Assembly: GCA_022818135.1 (NCBI GenBank)
Contig: JAFMSR010000018.1
Coordinates: 17,244,847 to 17,308,846, forward strand
DNA from: Saxidomus purpurata
Lineage: Eukaryota > Mollusca > Bivalvia > Venerida > Veneridae
DNA length: 64,000 nucleotides
Reading direction: 5' to 3'
Within the stretch, counting starts at the first letter, position 1. Every line of letters begins with the position of its first letter. The notes below the pieces were generated by a model. That model was not told the DNA's origin and made no database searches. It worked only from the letters and a program-made list of their open reading frames with translations. Shown piece by piece: positions 23,701 through 34,404 of the stretch. A program made the position numbers and the translations under genes.

Positions 23701-25252
23701 TAGAGAGATTGGACTTTTTTTGGACCAATTGTGCAGTTAAGCCTCTTGTCACTACATTGAAGATTTACTTTCTTCCACAACCCGAGAGCTTACTGTACTA
23801 TATGTTTGACGCGTTAAAAAGCAAAAAAAAAATAACAATAATAGTAGAACAAAATCAATGGATTCCTGTCCATCAATTAGTTCATATAGTTTATCTTACG
23901 TATGATGTTTATCTTCGGCCCAACTCATTGATCAGGGAACGATATACGCATAATCGGTGATATATTCAAAGCAATGAAGTTCATTTCCTTTACACAATTG
24001 TTAACTGCGAAATGTTTTGATAGCTTAGACAGAAATTCGAATTTGAAGGATGAAATATATTAGATTAAACTCATTGGAATTACAGGACTTAAAGCGCATG
24101 ATTAGCACTCGTAAAATGGTTTAAATAATTTATTATACTCTTTTTGCCTAATGTCAGTGCCGATTGACTCACTTAAAATACTAAATATATGTCAGGCAAT
24201 GTAGTTTATTCTAGATTAAGCTGACAGACATTTACGTTTTGTTGATTGTGATTCTAAAGAAAGATAGAATAATATGTCCGATCATTTTTACGGCCTCCTA
24301 TGTCGTCCAGCAATTCATAAAATAGATACACAATATAATATATACATTATATGTAGTAGCTACTGTTAGAGAACAGCTTTTCATTTTTGTAAAAGATCTC
24401 ATAAATAATTTTCAAAAGATGAGAATTGCCAAATATGTTTCGCTTATTGAAACTAAATCTTTCAGCGTAAGCGTAAAATATTAAATAATGTCAAGCGTTG
24501 TTCATAGTCGTAATTTTGATATGTTTAGCAGCCAGTGCGCAATTATTAATCCCGATGGCCATATGACGCATTGGTTAATTACTCAGCATCAACACGACTT
24601 GTAGTTGTTTATAAGAAAATGAACGGCTCTCCAAAGGACTTTTATTATCAAGGCATGACCACGTATTAATAAAAATAAAGAAATGCAACGTATTATTCAT
24701 GAATGATTAGCCATACGACGACATATGACGTGTTTGCTATTTTATATCGTTTGTTACTGTTTTTATACACATACGGTTATGTTAAATGAGGAATTTGTGG
24801 AACAACGTAATATTCATGCATAGGTACTCATCTTAGGTTGATGTAATTTGTCCGTCGCTTTCAACGAGCCCTAAACGATAAAACATTGGAAATCAGTTTA
24901 TCCTAATATATAGTCAAACATGAAACGCATGATAGCCCACTTTGGAACTTATCGATACCATTTCTTTCACACCTTTTGTTTAGTGGGTTCGAGGCCCAAG
25001 GGAACACTTACGTCACTTACTATAAGTTTTGTTATAAGAACTTAGCACCATATAGGATGACCATCTTTCCATTTCTAACCTCATATAGATACCTTACAAA
25101 GAATGTCATCCGAAACAGCCCCATCTCTATTTTCTTATTATTTCTACCTGTTTTCATGACATAACAAAATAAATTTATTGAAAATTCTCTCATTCAAGTT
25201 AATTAGTTGAGAAAATCAGCTACGTTTGGAAAATATTTGTTTATTTATTCAG
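23701..25252. other. Upstream region of the 25.2-kb gene, nothing firm
   Basis: AT-rich. A pyrimidine-rich stretch ending in AG (ttgtttatttattcag, to 25252) directly precedes the ATG and looks like a 3' splice site, so a 5' untranslated exon may lie in this interval. I cannot place it. Confidence 0.4.
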
Positions 25253-26449
25253 ATGATGGCAGTCGTATTCATTTATCTAGTCAGTTTGCTACTCAGAAAA
25301 AGTATAGATTTCAAAAAGGCAAAAGGAAGTAAGAAAATGAAAACAATTCATGGAATGTTTTTCTCCGATATGAATTTTTACAAGCATGAAAATGAGGATT
25401 CGAAGCAATATGGGCTTGGAAGCGGTCGCTCTCTTACAGCAGAAAAGTTAAAAAATACATCTGTTGATGACGATGTACAGTGCTCCCGTCAGAGATTTCT
25501 TATTTATACATGCGATGCTTCACATCTATGTGGTGGTTGGGGTGACAGGGAAAAAGGCATCGTGTCTTCATTTTTATTGGCATTACTAACAAACAGGACG
25601 TTTGTCATCCGTTTGACAAAACCATGTAAATTACAACAATTTTTGCAGCCCAATGTGTATGACTGGAATAAATGTAACGATTTTCTCAGTGAAGTTCGCG
25701 AGGATAGTATTTCAGAATTTAATTTTATTGATTGTAGTAGGAAATGTCTAAGCAAGTTTCAAGAACTTGACTTAGACTCTTACTGGCTAAAGCAAGTAAT
25801 AATACTTCGCTTTAACCTTTTCATAATTGATGAAATAAGGTCGAATAAACGAGCAATCGAGCGGGTCACTTGGCTTTTGAAAACTTCCAATGAAGAGACA
25901 ATTCATTTGATATTACACACTTTATTTAAACCAAGACAGAGAATTGTGAAAGATACTGTGACATTTCGAAAGAACCATTTACATGGAAAACATTTAGTGT
26001 GCTCTCATTTTCGGAAATGTAAAAATCCAAACGACGGAATTTGCCCCCATGGAACACCAAATGAAACTGTTATTTTTAATTTTTTAATTGGATATGATGA
26101 TAAAGAAAGATATGTCATATACTTTGCAACTGATTCGGATAATGTAAGGAAACGAGCTGAGGCACTGTTTCATTCTTACATCCGCCATAATCGTGCCATC
26201 GTACATGTAGATAGACTCGGGAAATTTAAACATTCTAAGACAGAAGCTTGTGAAGGGTTTTATACAGTATTGTTTCAAAACCATATTCTCTCTCAGTGCG
26301 ATACACTTGTTTTAACACGTAGCGGCTTTGGGGGCATGGCTGCATACATAAGAGGTTCATCTGACAACTTATATTTATATCACATTAAAACAAATGATGT
26401 TCGAAAATCAAACTTAAAACATATACAACAAGTCTTCAAATTTATTTGA
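25253..26449 (+). CDS. Fucosyltransferase-like type II membrane protein (putative)
   Basis: A 398-residue uninterrupted frame in one exon, the longest intact coding sequence here. The start is the ATG at 25253, just after a splice-acceptor-like tttattcag. The in-frame sequence upstream of it has no ATG. Residues 2-14 (MAVVFIYLVSLLL) form a short hydrophobic anchor followed by basic residues, the layout of a Golgi type II enzyme. Conserved-looking motifs are CGGWGDREKGIVSSF (93-107), LLTNRTFVIRLTKPC (111-125), LVCSHFRKCKNP (248-259), YFATDSDNVRKRAE (290-303) and CDTLVLTRSGFGGMAAYIRG (349-368). The H.R element and the TDS and SGFG blocks are, in my recollection, typical of GT-B-fold fucosyltransferase-like proteins (GT23/GT65/GT68 style) that are expanded in molluscs. 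Function is inferred from motif memory only. The donor and acceptor sugars are unknown. Confidence 0.75.
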   Translation: MMAVVFIYLVSLLLRKSIDFKKAKGSKKMKTIHGMFFSDMNFYKHENEDSKQYGLGSGRSLTAEKLKNTSVDDDVQCSRQRFLIYTCDASHLCGGWGDREKGIVSSFLLALLTNRTFVIRLTKPCKLQQFLQPNVYDWNKCNDFLSEVREDSISEFNFIDCSRKCLSKFQELDLDSYWLKQVIILRFNLFIIDEIRSNKRAIERVTWLLKTSNEETIHLILHTLFKPRQRIVKDTVTFRKNHLHGKHLVCSHFRKCKNPNDGICPHGTPNETVIFNFLIGYDDKERYVIYFATDSDNVRKRAEALFHSYIRHNRAIVHVDRLGKFKHSKTEACEGFYTVLFQNHILSQCDTLVLTRSGFGGMAAYIRGSSDNLYLYHIKTNDVRKSNLKHIQQVFKFI

Positions 26450-29400
26450 TAACTTTAAAGTCTCAATCTCCCTTTCCATACTCGTATAGAACAATGAATG
26501 TACGAGTACAACAATGATGGTGTTCTAAATTTGACGTGTACCTTTTTTCAAATTTAATATCGTTTGCACTTTAAAGCGTTGTCAGGAAGCTTTTCTTATG
26601 TTTTGCAATAACATTGTATTAATTATGCGCTATATACAGTAACATGTTCATTCGATTTAAAAGCAATGTTATGAATGTTTTTCGAAAAGCAGCAGTCAGT
26701 AACGCCGGTAATATAAAAGCTACAAGTAATTTTACGTCAAAATGTTTCTTAATTATTTATTCGCATACCGGTATAAACTTGTGTACAAATACAATATTTA
26801 GGCACACTATTCACGATTGAGATGTAAGCTTGAAGCTTGTATAAAACAACTTCCTAATACAAAATTACAAGTACTGTTGCGGATCTTTCACAGTTACAAC
26901 ATTATTTTTACAAAATATATCAACTACGCTTCAATTCCGATATAAAGAAAAAAGTTAATAACCTAATTAGTTTAGTGTAAGACACGTTCACGTAAAAGTA
27001 CACAACACCTTTGATGTGTAACATAAAATAATTCGCCGTAACAGAAACGAAATCCAAAAAATTACTGATATAATGTCTACCAAAAGTTATATGTATCAAT
27101 AAATTAAGAATTGAACTTTGCTAGTTATTATCAAAGAAACCGAGTTCTCGAACAAACAAATAAATGTTTTTTTTTCTTTGATTGTTTAAAGTCCCGGTCG
27201 ACACTAGGATATCTCCGAGGGTGAACTTCCAAAGATTACCGTTTTTTTCGTTTTGCAGTTACAAATATTTCACTCAGAGAAAAAAAGTACACATCATTAA
27301 ACTGCGTTAAGATTATTTACCCCGAACATAAAAGTAACATGTATGTATGTGTATTGTTGCATGAATACTTTCCCTTTCTCGGTCAAAAAGTGCACTGTAA
27401 TGTTTGTCTTCTAAAAGTTCTGGCCATGTAATATTAAGTTTCGATCCATTATCGTCTGTAATTTGGCATTTAGGAATGAAAATTATGATAAAAAGTTAAT
27501 TGGCGGAGAATTGTTCATACTAAGAAGCCTTACTGTTATCAGAAATATATTTCTTAAAGTCAAATGTTGTGCAGGATGTCACAACGGGAAGTATAGCTAA
27601 ATTTGAACGATGCATTCAAAGAAAGCTATCTGGCGTTGCTGAAATATACAAGGTCACCAAACCACACATATACCCAGAGGAGATGGCCATGTTACTTGTG
27701 ATCTTTTCGAAAACAATAATGCGTACCAAGGACTGGGATCTTTATTCCTTTTTATGTTTGATACTAATTTATTATAGCTCGATTGTGAAGAAAGCGTTTA
27801 GCTTATCGAGTCACTCTCGAGTCCGCTTCTTGGACAAACCAGTACTGGTGTCATATGAGGTACGGTCGTGACCCCTGTTGGGCCCGAAAACTCAACCTCC
27901 AGAATGGGCGGCAGACACCTTAACCGGACACTTTTCAAACATATTTTTCAATAACTCTGACAATTTTTGTATTTAGCAATCAAAATTTTATCAGTAGAAA
28001 GTTAGGTTCTTCTCCGAAACGAAAAGCTAACTTGTTAACCCATCAGATTAAATCAATCACATATTTGAGGCCCGGCTGTGGGGTTACCAAATTGCTATAT
28101 TTTATTGATCAACTGTACCATATTTCCGGACAGATAGTTTAAATAGATTTGTTTAATAGTGATGATAGGTTTTAAATTATGTAAACTGTATCGATCATTC
28201 AACACATTAATGAAGTATCAAGATGAAAGGTTTAACTTGTGATTTTTTTCCTGGGCCTCAGAAGTATTGCACGTGCACAGTCTATCACTTTTCACTTTTC
28301 CTCCGACAGTGTAAGCATGCTTTCAGTGACTGACAAAATGAATAGTGAGATTTCTGGTCAAATAGTTACATTAAACTGTTGTTGTTGCACTTTGTGGATG
28401 GAAATCAAGTGTCTGTTTAATCAACACCATGTGATTGAAGATATTAAGAAAATATTCATGCGTTTAAACAAGTGTCCGGTTTGATGGTCGTCCGGGTTTG
28501 GTGGTCCCCAACCATATATGACCTTTTTGTTTCTTCATTATAACAAATAAAAAATTAATTGATAAATAAGATCTGTTTTTGAATTCTAATTTACATGGTT
28601 TTTCTCAAAAGTGTTTCTCAAGACTATATTCTGTTATACATATTTTATATAAAATGGCAGGAATATTTATTCAGTTTTCTATCTTTAACAATTACGGCAC
28701 ATATTGTACTTGATAGATGAAAGTCTATGCATTGACCAGTTAGCAGAGTGTACAATAAATCTTCACGATAAAGCTGAATTTCAAGCTGTAGATGCAAGCT
28801 GCACAAATGTACGCCAGTTATCTATGTTTCATGTTGTGCAAGGGTTTCAAATACTCCAACTGTATTTTTGTAACAACACTCTATAATAATTGAATGTAAT
28901 GGATGTGGTCTCCACAGACCTTGAGTTTAGAATTGAGATAAAACATATATAATGGCTGACACAATATTATTTCTATGCCAAAATATCACATGTTTATATT
29001 TCTTTAAAAGATGCATACATGCATTTATAAAGACTAAACATACTTACATATTAATCAAAGTACTTAAATACTAAAAGGCAGTTGCGTTTGCAAACGCATT
29101 GCCTGGGTTTTAAAGAGAAAAAGCTTTGTACAGCCCGATCATAATATCAGGCGTAATATTAGGCCGGCTTTTTATTTTTAGATATTTAATCCAGTCAGTT
29201 TTGGCCAGTAATGTACAAATTCAATCGTTTAAGTGATTGGACTTTTTTACAATATTTCACATAATTTTACCCAAAAAAACTACTTTCGTATAATAATGAT
29301 TTTTTTTTCGTAAATATAGCTATTTGTAGAATTCAGCTACTCCGATAAAATAATGCATATCTCTCCGCGATGTTTAATTTGGATACGTGAGATATATGGC

Positions 29401-30779
29401 TATGTTTAAGCTTTCATTGTCAGGAAACGACAAAATGCACTTTTGTGCTTTAATCATTAAGACAGGAGATAAAGCCACACTAATTTTTAACCGTTCTGGT
29501 TCATGAACCTTTAATAAAGCCCCGCCCCAAGTCGACCCCGTGGGTGTTGTGACTACAACTCTCGAGTTCGGCTCAGAATAAATCAAGTGCAGCCAAGGCT
29601 GTACTGGGAATTACGGACGTATGTTTAGTTCTCTCAGGACAAGGTTGTCACAAAGTTGACAGACGGGCCTCGGTTTTTATAGAAATGTTGTGACAGCAAT
29701 TGTATCATTGCTTTTGTAATGTTTGGATTATTGTGTTAATTGCTAGACTTTTCCGTTAAAAATAAGATCATTGTTTCTAGTATTGAGTTTCATTTATTTT
29801 TATGTATGTTTCATTAAATTCGGCTCAGTAATAAGAAAGTTATATGTTCGTATGTGTGGTTGTTGTATAACAATTTTTACTGAGACCACTATGACGGACC
29901 TCAATGTATATAACTTATTTTGACCGAGATAAATTATATTCGTGCATTCAATGTATGGACGGAGGTTATGATTTCCCCGTGAATTTATAGAAAGGCGGGA
30001 AGATTTAGTATCTAAAAAAGGCTGACTATAAAATTGCACACATTGTATTATGACTATGTTATAAAGTTCCTACTTTAGCTTGATCAAGGTAAATGATTTT
30101 TTTTAAAGTTGATAGATTCGTTTTAGTAAAAGAGTTTTGTAAGCTATTTTGTTTCATATTATGATTCTGTTTTTAAGATGTCGTAAATATTCAAGTAGCT
30201 GAATTTGTAGTAAGTTCATCGAGGAATCAGGGCAGTTTGTTTATATTTTGAATCTTTCTCAAATGTCTTTGTGTGATAACTTTGTTTCGGTAATCATTGA
30301 TAATCGTGTCTAATGCAATGATTGTACATAATGAAAGTAAGCTGCAGTTTAAATCAGTTAACTCAGTTTAATTGTGTTTCATTTCATTTTACTTTCATTC
30401 TTAATAATAATACAAGTTGTTATTGTTAATGAGAAAGATTAATTAATGAACGTATGAAGTGACGTATTGCACTATTGAATTTAGCACGTTTTATAGCACG
30501 CTTTGTATTGTTTTCCGAGCACAGACTGGTCCACGTGGTGCCCCATTTACACAGGAAACACCTTTGGTGCAGTTGACATTAAGATCTACTTATATCCAAC
30601 ACCGGATTAACGGAGCCTTTACTGAGATGTTATTCTAAATGGCGAGGACAGTCCTTTGTAATTGTAAAACGTGTTTCACCGTTAAGTAAAGTGTAAACGT
30701 GGTTATATCAGGACTATCATTAAGACGTTTTTATAGTCTATTCTTATCATCCTATTTAATGTTCGTCTTTTGTATTCAT
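26450..30779. other. Long non-coding interval, no gene recognised
   Basis: No coding exon or RNA gene that I can support. 26655-26735 resembles 10075-10195 (old dispersed repeat). Short frames (27569-27871, 28239-28484, 28704-28886) show no motif, composition bias or convincing splice partner. 'ccggacact' near 27927 and its inverse 'agtgtccgg' near 28473 might be ends of a small element, but flanking homology is poor. Confidence 0.35.
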
Positions 30780-31317
30780 TAACCAGGTTTTCCGAAGGAA
30801 AAATCCTGGTTATTAGATTGGGGTATGTCGGCGGGCGGGCGGCGGGCGGGCGTAAACAATTTCTTCTGTGTGCAACTCCTCCTACATTTCTCAACGGATT
30901 TCAACCAAACTTTCACAGAAGTATTGTCATGAAGTGCTCTGGCGCATATTGTCGGGGTTTTGTGATTCGGTCATTTTTGACAGAATTATGGCCCTTTGTT
31001 TTTTTTCACATGTAATTCTTCTGTGCGCAACTTCTCCTACATTTCTCAACGGATTTCAACCAAACTTTCACAGAAGTATTGTCATGAAGTGCCCTGGCGC
31101 ATATATTCCGGGTTTTGTGATTTGGTCATTTTTGACAGAATTATGGCCCTTTGTTTTGTTTTCACATATGTAATTTTTCTGTGCGCAACTCCTTCTACAC
31201 TTCTCAAGGGATTTCAACCAAACTTTCATAGAATTATTCTTACCAAGTGCCCTGGCGCATATTGTCGGGGTTTTGTGATTTGATCATTTTTGACAGAATT
31301 ATGGGCCTTTGTTTTTT
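30780..31317 (+). repeat. Hairpin-headed tandem repeat, about 155-bp unit
   Basis: Opens with the hairpin AACCAGGTTTTCC gaa GGAAAAATCCTGGTT (30780-30811) and a 'ggcgggcgggcggcgggcgg' stretch. Three units follow at about 30859, 31012 and 31171 ('aattcttctgtgcgcaactc', 'caacggatttcaaccaaact', 'attatggccctttgtttt'). The open frames across it come from the repeat. It runs directly into the next repeat family. Confidence 0.85.
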
Positions 31318-32300
31318 TATACCCCCACAAAACGAAGTTTGGGGGGGGGGGTATATAGGAGTGAGCTTGTCGGTTGGTCGGTCGGTCTGTTGGTTTTATG
31401 GTTTCCGGATGATAACTCATGAACGAATTGACCCATTTAAATAATATTTGGTACACAGGTGCAACATAAACAAATACAGGCCAAGTTCGACTTTGGGTCA
31501 GTAGGTCAAGGTCACAGTGACCCTGAACAGTAAAACAGTTTCCGGATGATAACTCATGAACGACTGGACCAATTTAAATAATTTTTAGTACACAGCTGTA
31601 ACATCAAGAAATACAGGTCAAGTTCGACTTTGGGGTCAGTAGGCCAAAGGTCAAGGTCACAGTGACCTTGAACAGTAAAACGGTTTCCGGATGGTAACTC
31701 ATGAACGACTTGACCGATTTAAATAATTTTTGGTACACAGGTGCATCATCAGAAAATACAGGTCAAGTTCGACTTTGGGGTCAGTAGGTCAAAGGTCAAG
31801 GTCACAGTGACCCTGAACAGTAAAACGGTTTCCGGATGATAACTCATGAAAGACTTGATCGATTTAAATAATGTTTGGTACACAGGTGTAACATCATGAA
31901 ATACAGGTCAAGTTTGACTTTGAGGTCTGTAGGTCAAAATCACAGTGACTCGGAACAGTTAAACGGTTTCGGATGATAACTCATGAGCGACTTGACCGAT
32001 TTATATTATTTTTGGTACACAGCTGTAACATCATGAAATACAGGTCAAGTTCGACTTTGAGGTCAGTAGGCCAAAGGTCAAGGTCACAGTGACCCTGAAC
32101 AGTAAAACTGTTTCCGGATGATAACTCATGAAAGGCTTGACCTATTTAAATAATTTTTGGTACACAGGTGTAACATCATGAAATACAGGTCAGGTTTGAC
32201 TTTGAGGTCTGTAGGTCAAGGTCACATGACTGGGAACAGTTAAACGGTTTCCGGATGATAACTTAAGAACGCTTGGGGCTAGGATCATGAAATTTGATAG
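31318..32300 (+). repeat. TATACCCCC-ended tandem repeat, about 140-bp unit, seven copies, with ERE-like palindromes
   Basis: The end 'tatacccccacaaaacgaag...gggggtatata' (31318-31357) is followed by units starting 'ggtttccggatgataactca' near 31401, 31538, 31682, 31827, 31965, 32109 and 32246. Each unit holds 'tttggtacacaggtgtaaca', 'caggtcaagttcgacttt' and 'aaggtcaaggtcacagtgac'. Perfect GGTCACAGTGACC occurs at 31510-31522, 31655-31667, 31800-31812 and 32082-32094. It is degraded in the other units. The array ends about 360 bp before the P2RX7-like start codon. Confidence 0.9.
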
Positions 32301-32640
32301 GGAGGTTAGTGATATTAACATGTTTGAAATAAACCTATTAAATTAAAAAATAATCCATACTTTCCAACATTACATATTTTGTGTACTATTAAAACAATAC
32401 ATTTACACAACTTATTGTATAATAACTGAAATGTATGTCCTTGTGGCCATTCCTTTCTTATGGTTGCCATACTTCTGTGACAAAGCTGTATTGTGGGGGT
32501 ATAATTCGTCACTCTCGAAAAATACCGAGTGGTTACCTGTCCGTAAGCCCATAAAGTTCTCAAAAAACACACCTTTACGGAAATTGACGATAATATTTCC
32601 GGAAACCTACGAGCGGCAGTTTCGGAATCGCTAACCTGGA

Positions 32641-32659
32641 GTGACGTCACAAGCAGTAC
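32641..32659 (+). promoter_or_regulatory. CRE-like palindrome plus GCAGTAC at the P2RX7-like gene start
   Basis: GTGACGTCACAAGCAGTAC sits 5 bp before the ATG at 32664. It contains a perfect 8-bp CRE (TGACGTCA, 32642-32649). The same motif with TT for AA lies on the minus strand at 46047-46029, upstream of the THAP gene. It could be a CREB/ATF-type site in a TATA-less promoter. Binding is not shown. The 340 bp upstream holds nothing else I recognise apart from Ets-like 'tttccggaaa'. Confidence 0.55.
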
Positions 32660-32663
32660 AAGC

Positions 32664-34298
32664 ATGGCTGACAACAGTTACTCTTACAGCAGCGAAAGTG
32701 ATTTTTCATCCGATTATGCATCTTCAGAGAGCGGAGATGAGGATATTAAGACATTACCATATCAGTTATGCGTCTCGATGATGACAATTCAACAGATCAT
32801 GGACTTCAGGATGAAAATGACGGGGATGAAGTTGCTAGATCGGGGAACACAAATTGGTAGGGGAAAACAAATAATTTAATACTTGTATGATCCAGTGCTT
32901 AACTAAATATTCTAATAGTTTTAGATATGAACGACTGTCTCACCGATTGATCCAAGACGAGACACAATACATTTCCTAGTCGAAATTATTCCTTAAAAAA
33001 GAAAGAAAAAACGTATTTATAATACCCCACCCACCATTATTAATCACGCAGTGACATTACACATAAATACGTAGATTAGATGCCAATATTATATCCTATA
33101 AAGTTTACATCGTCATCTTGAACATACTTTTCATCTCAATATTGTTGATATTTAAATCTGGATCGGAACTGTCAGACACATAATGACTTGTCACTTTACT
33201 GGCTGGCAATACAGCTGTACATGTATATACACAGTATAATCTTAGAAAGAAAGCCTATTATTTTTTCTTCTTAGTAGCATTTGAATAAAGTGCCATTTCA
33301 ATATTATATTATTCAGGTGTCTGTGTGAGAACTGCAGCGTCATGGACACTGAAAGAGAATCGGTCTGTTGCTCAGAAATACAGCAAGTTTACGCTAAAGT
33401 GGACGAATTTAATGAAGATACAGCATCAGATGTGAAATGTGTGACAAGCCACCCTGGATTTCAGTCTGTGTGTCTGGACAGATACGTTTTGGAGACTGCA
33501 TACTTTCAATACAGACAACAATATGGAGAGCCTCCTAATACCAATCATGAGTATGTGTAGTCTTTGAAATAAATAGATTAGAATATCTGCTTTCATCCCT
33601 TAGATTTATTATAAACACTTTTGACAAGTTGTTTAAGTCGTTTCTTAGGTTAGTTAAATATGTGATAGCATACATAAAGACACCGTGTCATGTTTTATCA
33701 AATAGTGTTTGTGTCATAGGGTGAGGAAAATGTGCAGTCTGACAGGGACTCGAACCTGGGACCATTCGCTTACAGGGCGAATGCTCTACCGACTGAGCTA
33801 TCCTACACATTTTCTCCCCTTTCATGATTAAGTCAATAACCGTGACATACATGTACTTCTAAATTAAGCAATAACAGATGTCGGAGGCAGATCTTGTAAT
33901 GCCGTCACAGCCCCACCCTGGGCGCCAAATGTCATAGGGTGAGAAAAATGTGCAGCCTGATCGGGACTTGAACCCGGGACCCTTCGCTTACAGGGAGAAT
34001 GCTGTACTGACTGAGCTATCCGCTCGCCTACGCAATTGCTCCCCTTTTTCATAATTAAGTCCATAACCGTGACGTTTGCATGTTAAAGAAATGTTAATGG
34101 GAAATTTCTTTCAATTTGTTTTAAGGCTTTTCCGTATTGTTTTTCAGACAGCAAAGATATGTTGCCTACCGTCAGCTAGCCAGATGGTGCTGGGGATACC
34201 TTGGCAAAGAAGTAAGGGTTGTTTTGCCGTCATGTGCTGTGGCATTGATAAGGAACACATTTCCTTCTGAGGAATACAAAGGATTTACAGATGTTTAG
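32664..34298 (+). CDS. P2RX7 C-terminal-like (zinc-binding ballast) domain protein, three exons, one frameshift
   Basis: Exon 1 is 32664-32856, exon 2 is 33317-33550 and exon 3 is 34148-34298. Donors are ttg|gtaggg and tga|gtatgt. Acceptors are attcag|g and tttcag|a. Across junction 1 the split codon TG|G gives NTNW-CLCENC. Across junction 2 GA|A gives NHE-QQRYVAYRQ. The protein starts with a Ser/Asp/Glu-rich tail (residues 1-30), then PYQ, an acidic linker, CLCENCSVMDTERESVCC, CVTSHPGFQSVCL, YFQYRQQYG, and RWCWGYLGKEVRVVLPSC, ending FTDV. These Cys/His blocks match the intracellular P2X7-type domain, found as a stand-alone protein in many invertebrates. There is no channel part or membrane segment. 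One T seems missing after PYQ (about 32763-32773), so the annotated ATG frame and the frame of exons 2-3 differ by 1 bp. This is either a real lesion or a sequencing error. Intron 2 carries two SINE copies. Confidence 0.85.
33717..33848 (-). repeat. tRNA-Thr-like SINE, copy 1
   Basis: On the minus strand: GGATAGCTCAGTCGGTAGAG (A box), an anticodon arm TTCGC-CCTGTAA-GCGAA (anticodon TGT, Thr), and the B box GGTTCGAGTCC, then 'ctgcacattttcctcaccct'. The acceptor and T stems mispair, so it is a tRNA-derived SINE and not a tRNA gene. It lies in intron 2 of the P2RX7-like gene. Confidence 0.8.
33930..34074 (-). repeat. tRNA-Thr-like SINE, copy 2
   Basis: Same structure and orientation as the copy at 33717-33848: GGATAGCTCAGTCAGTACAG, CCTGTAA loop, GGGTTCAAGTCCC, 'ctgcacatttttctcaccct'. 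It is followed on the minus strand by 'gacatttggcgcccagggtg' and 'gggctgtgacggcatt', which looks like SINE body. Both copies share 'gtcacggttat' at the other edge, so they form a dimer. Confidence 0.8.
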
Positions 34299-34398
34299 GA
34301 CAGCAACATTGTTTAAAACTGTATTTTGTACACATTGTACATTTCCAGTTTAATACCTTCTGAATTGTTATCAATCTTTTTTTTTGTAATATAACTGA

Positions 34399-34404
34399 AA
34401 TAAA
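34399..34404 (+). terminator. AATAAA polyadenylation signal of the P2RX7-like gene
   Basis: AATAAA about 100 bp after the stop codon at 34296-34298, at a plausible distance for a short 3' untranslated region. Confidence 0.6.

Noticed and set aside
27880..28500. Possible small inverted-repeat element with 'ccggacact' ends
   Set aside because: Inverted similarity is limited to about 11 bp and there is no target duplication.
30770..31456. Overlapping open frames of about 65-100 codons in the 30.8-31.4 kb repeat
   Set aside because: The peptides repeat with the DNA tandem units and have no independent motif.
33730..33815. Functional tRNA-Thr gene
   Set aside because: The acceptor and T stems are mispaired, a second related copy lies beside it, and SINE tail sequence follows.
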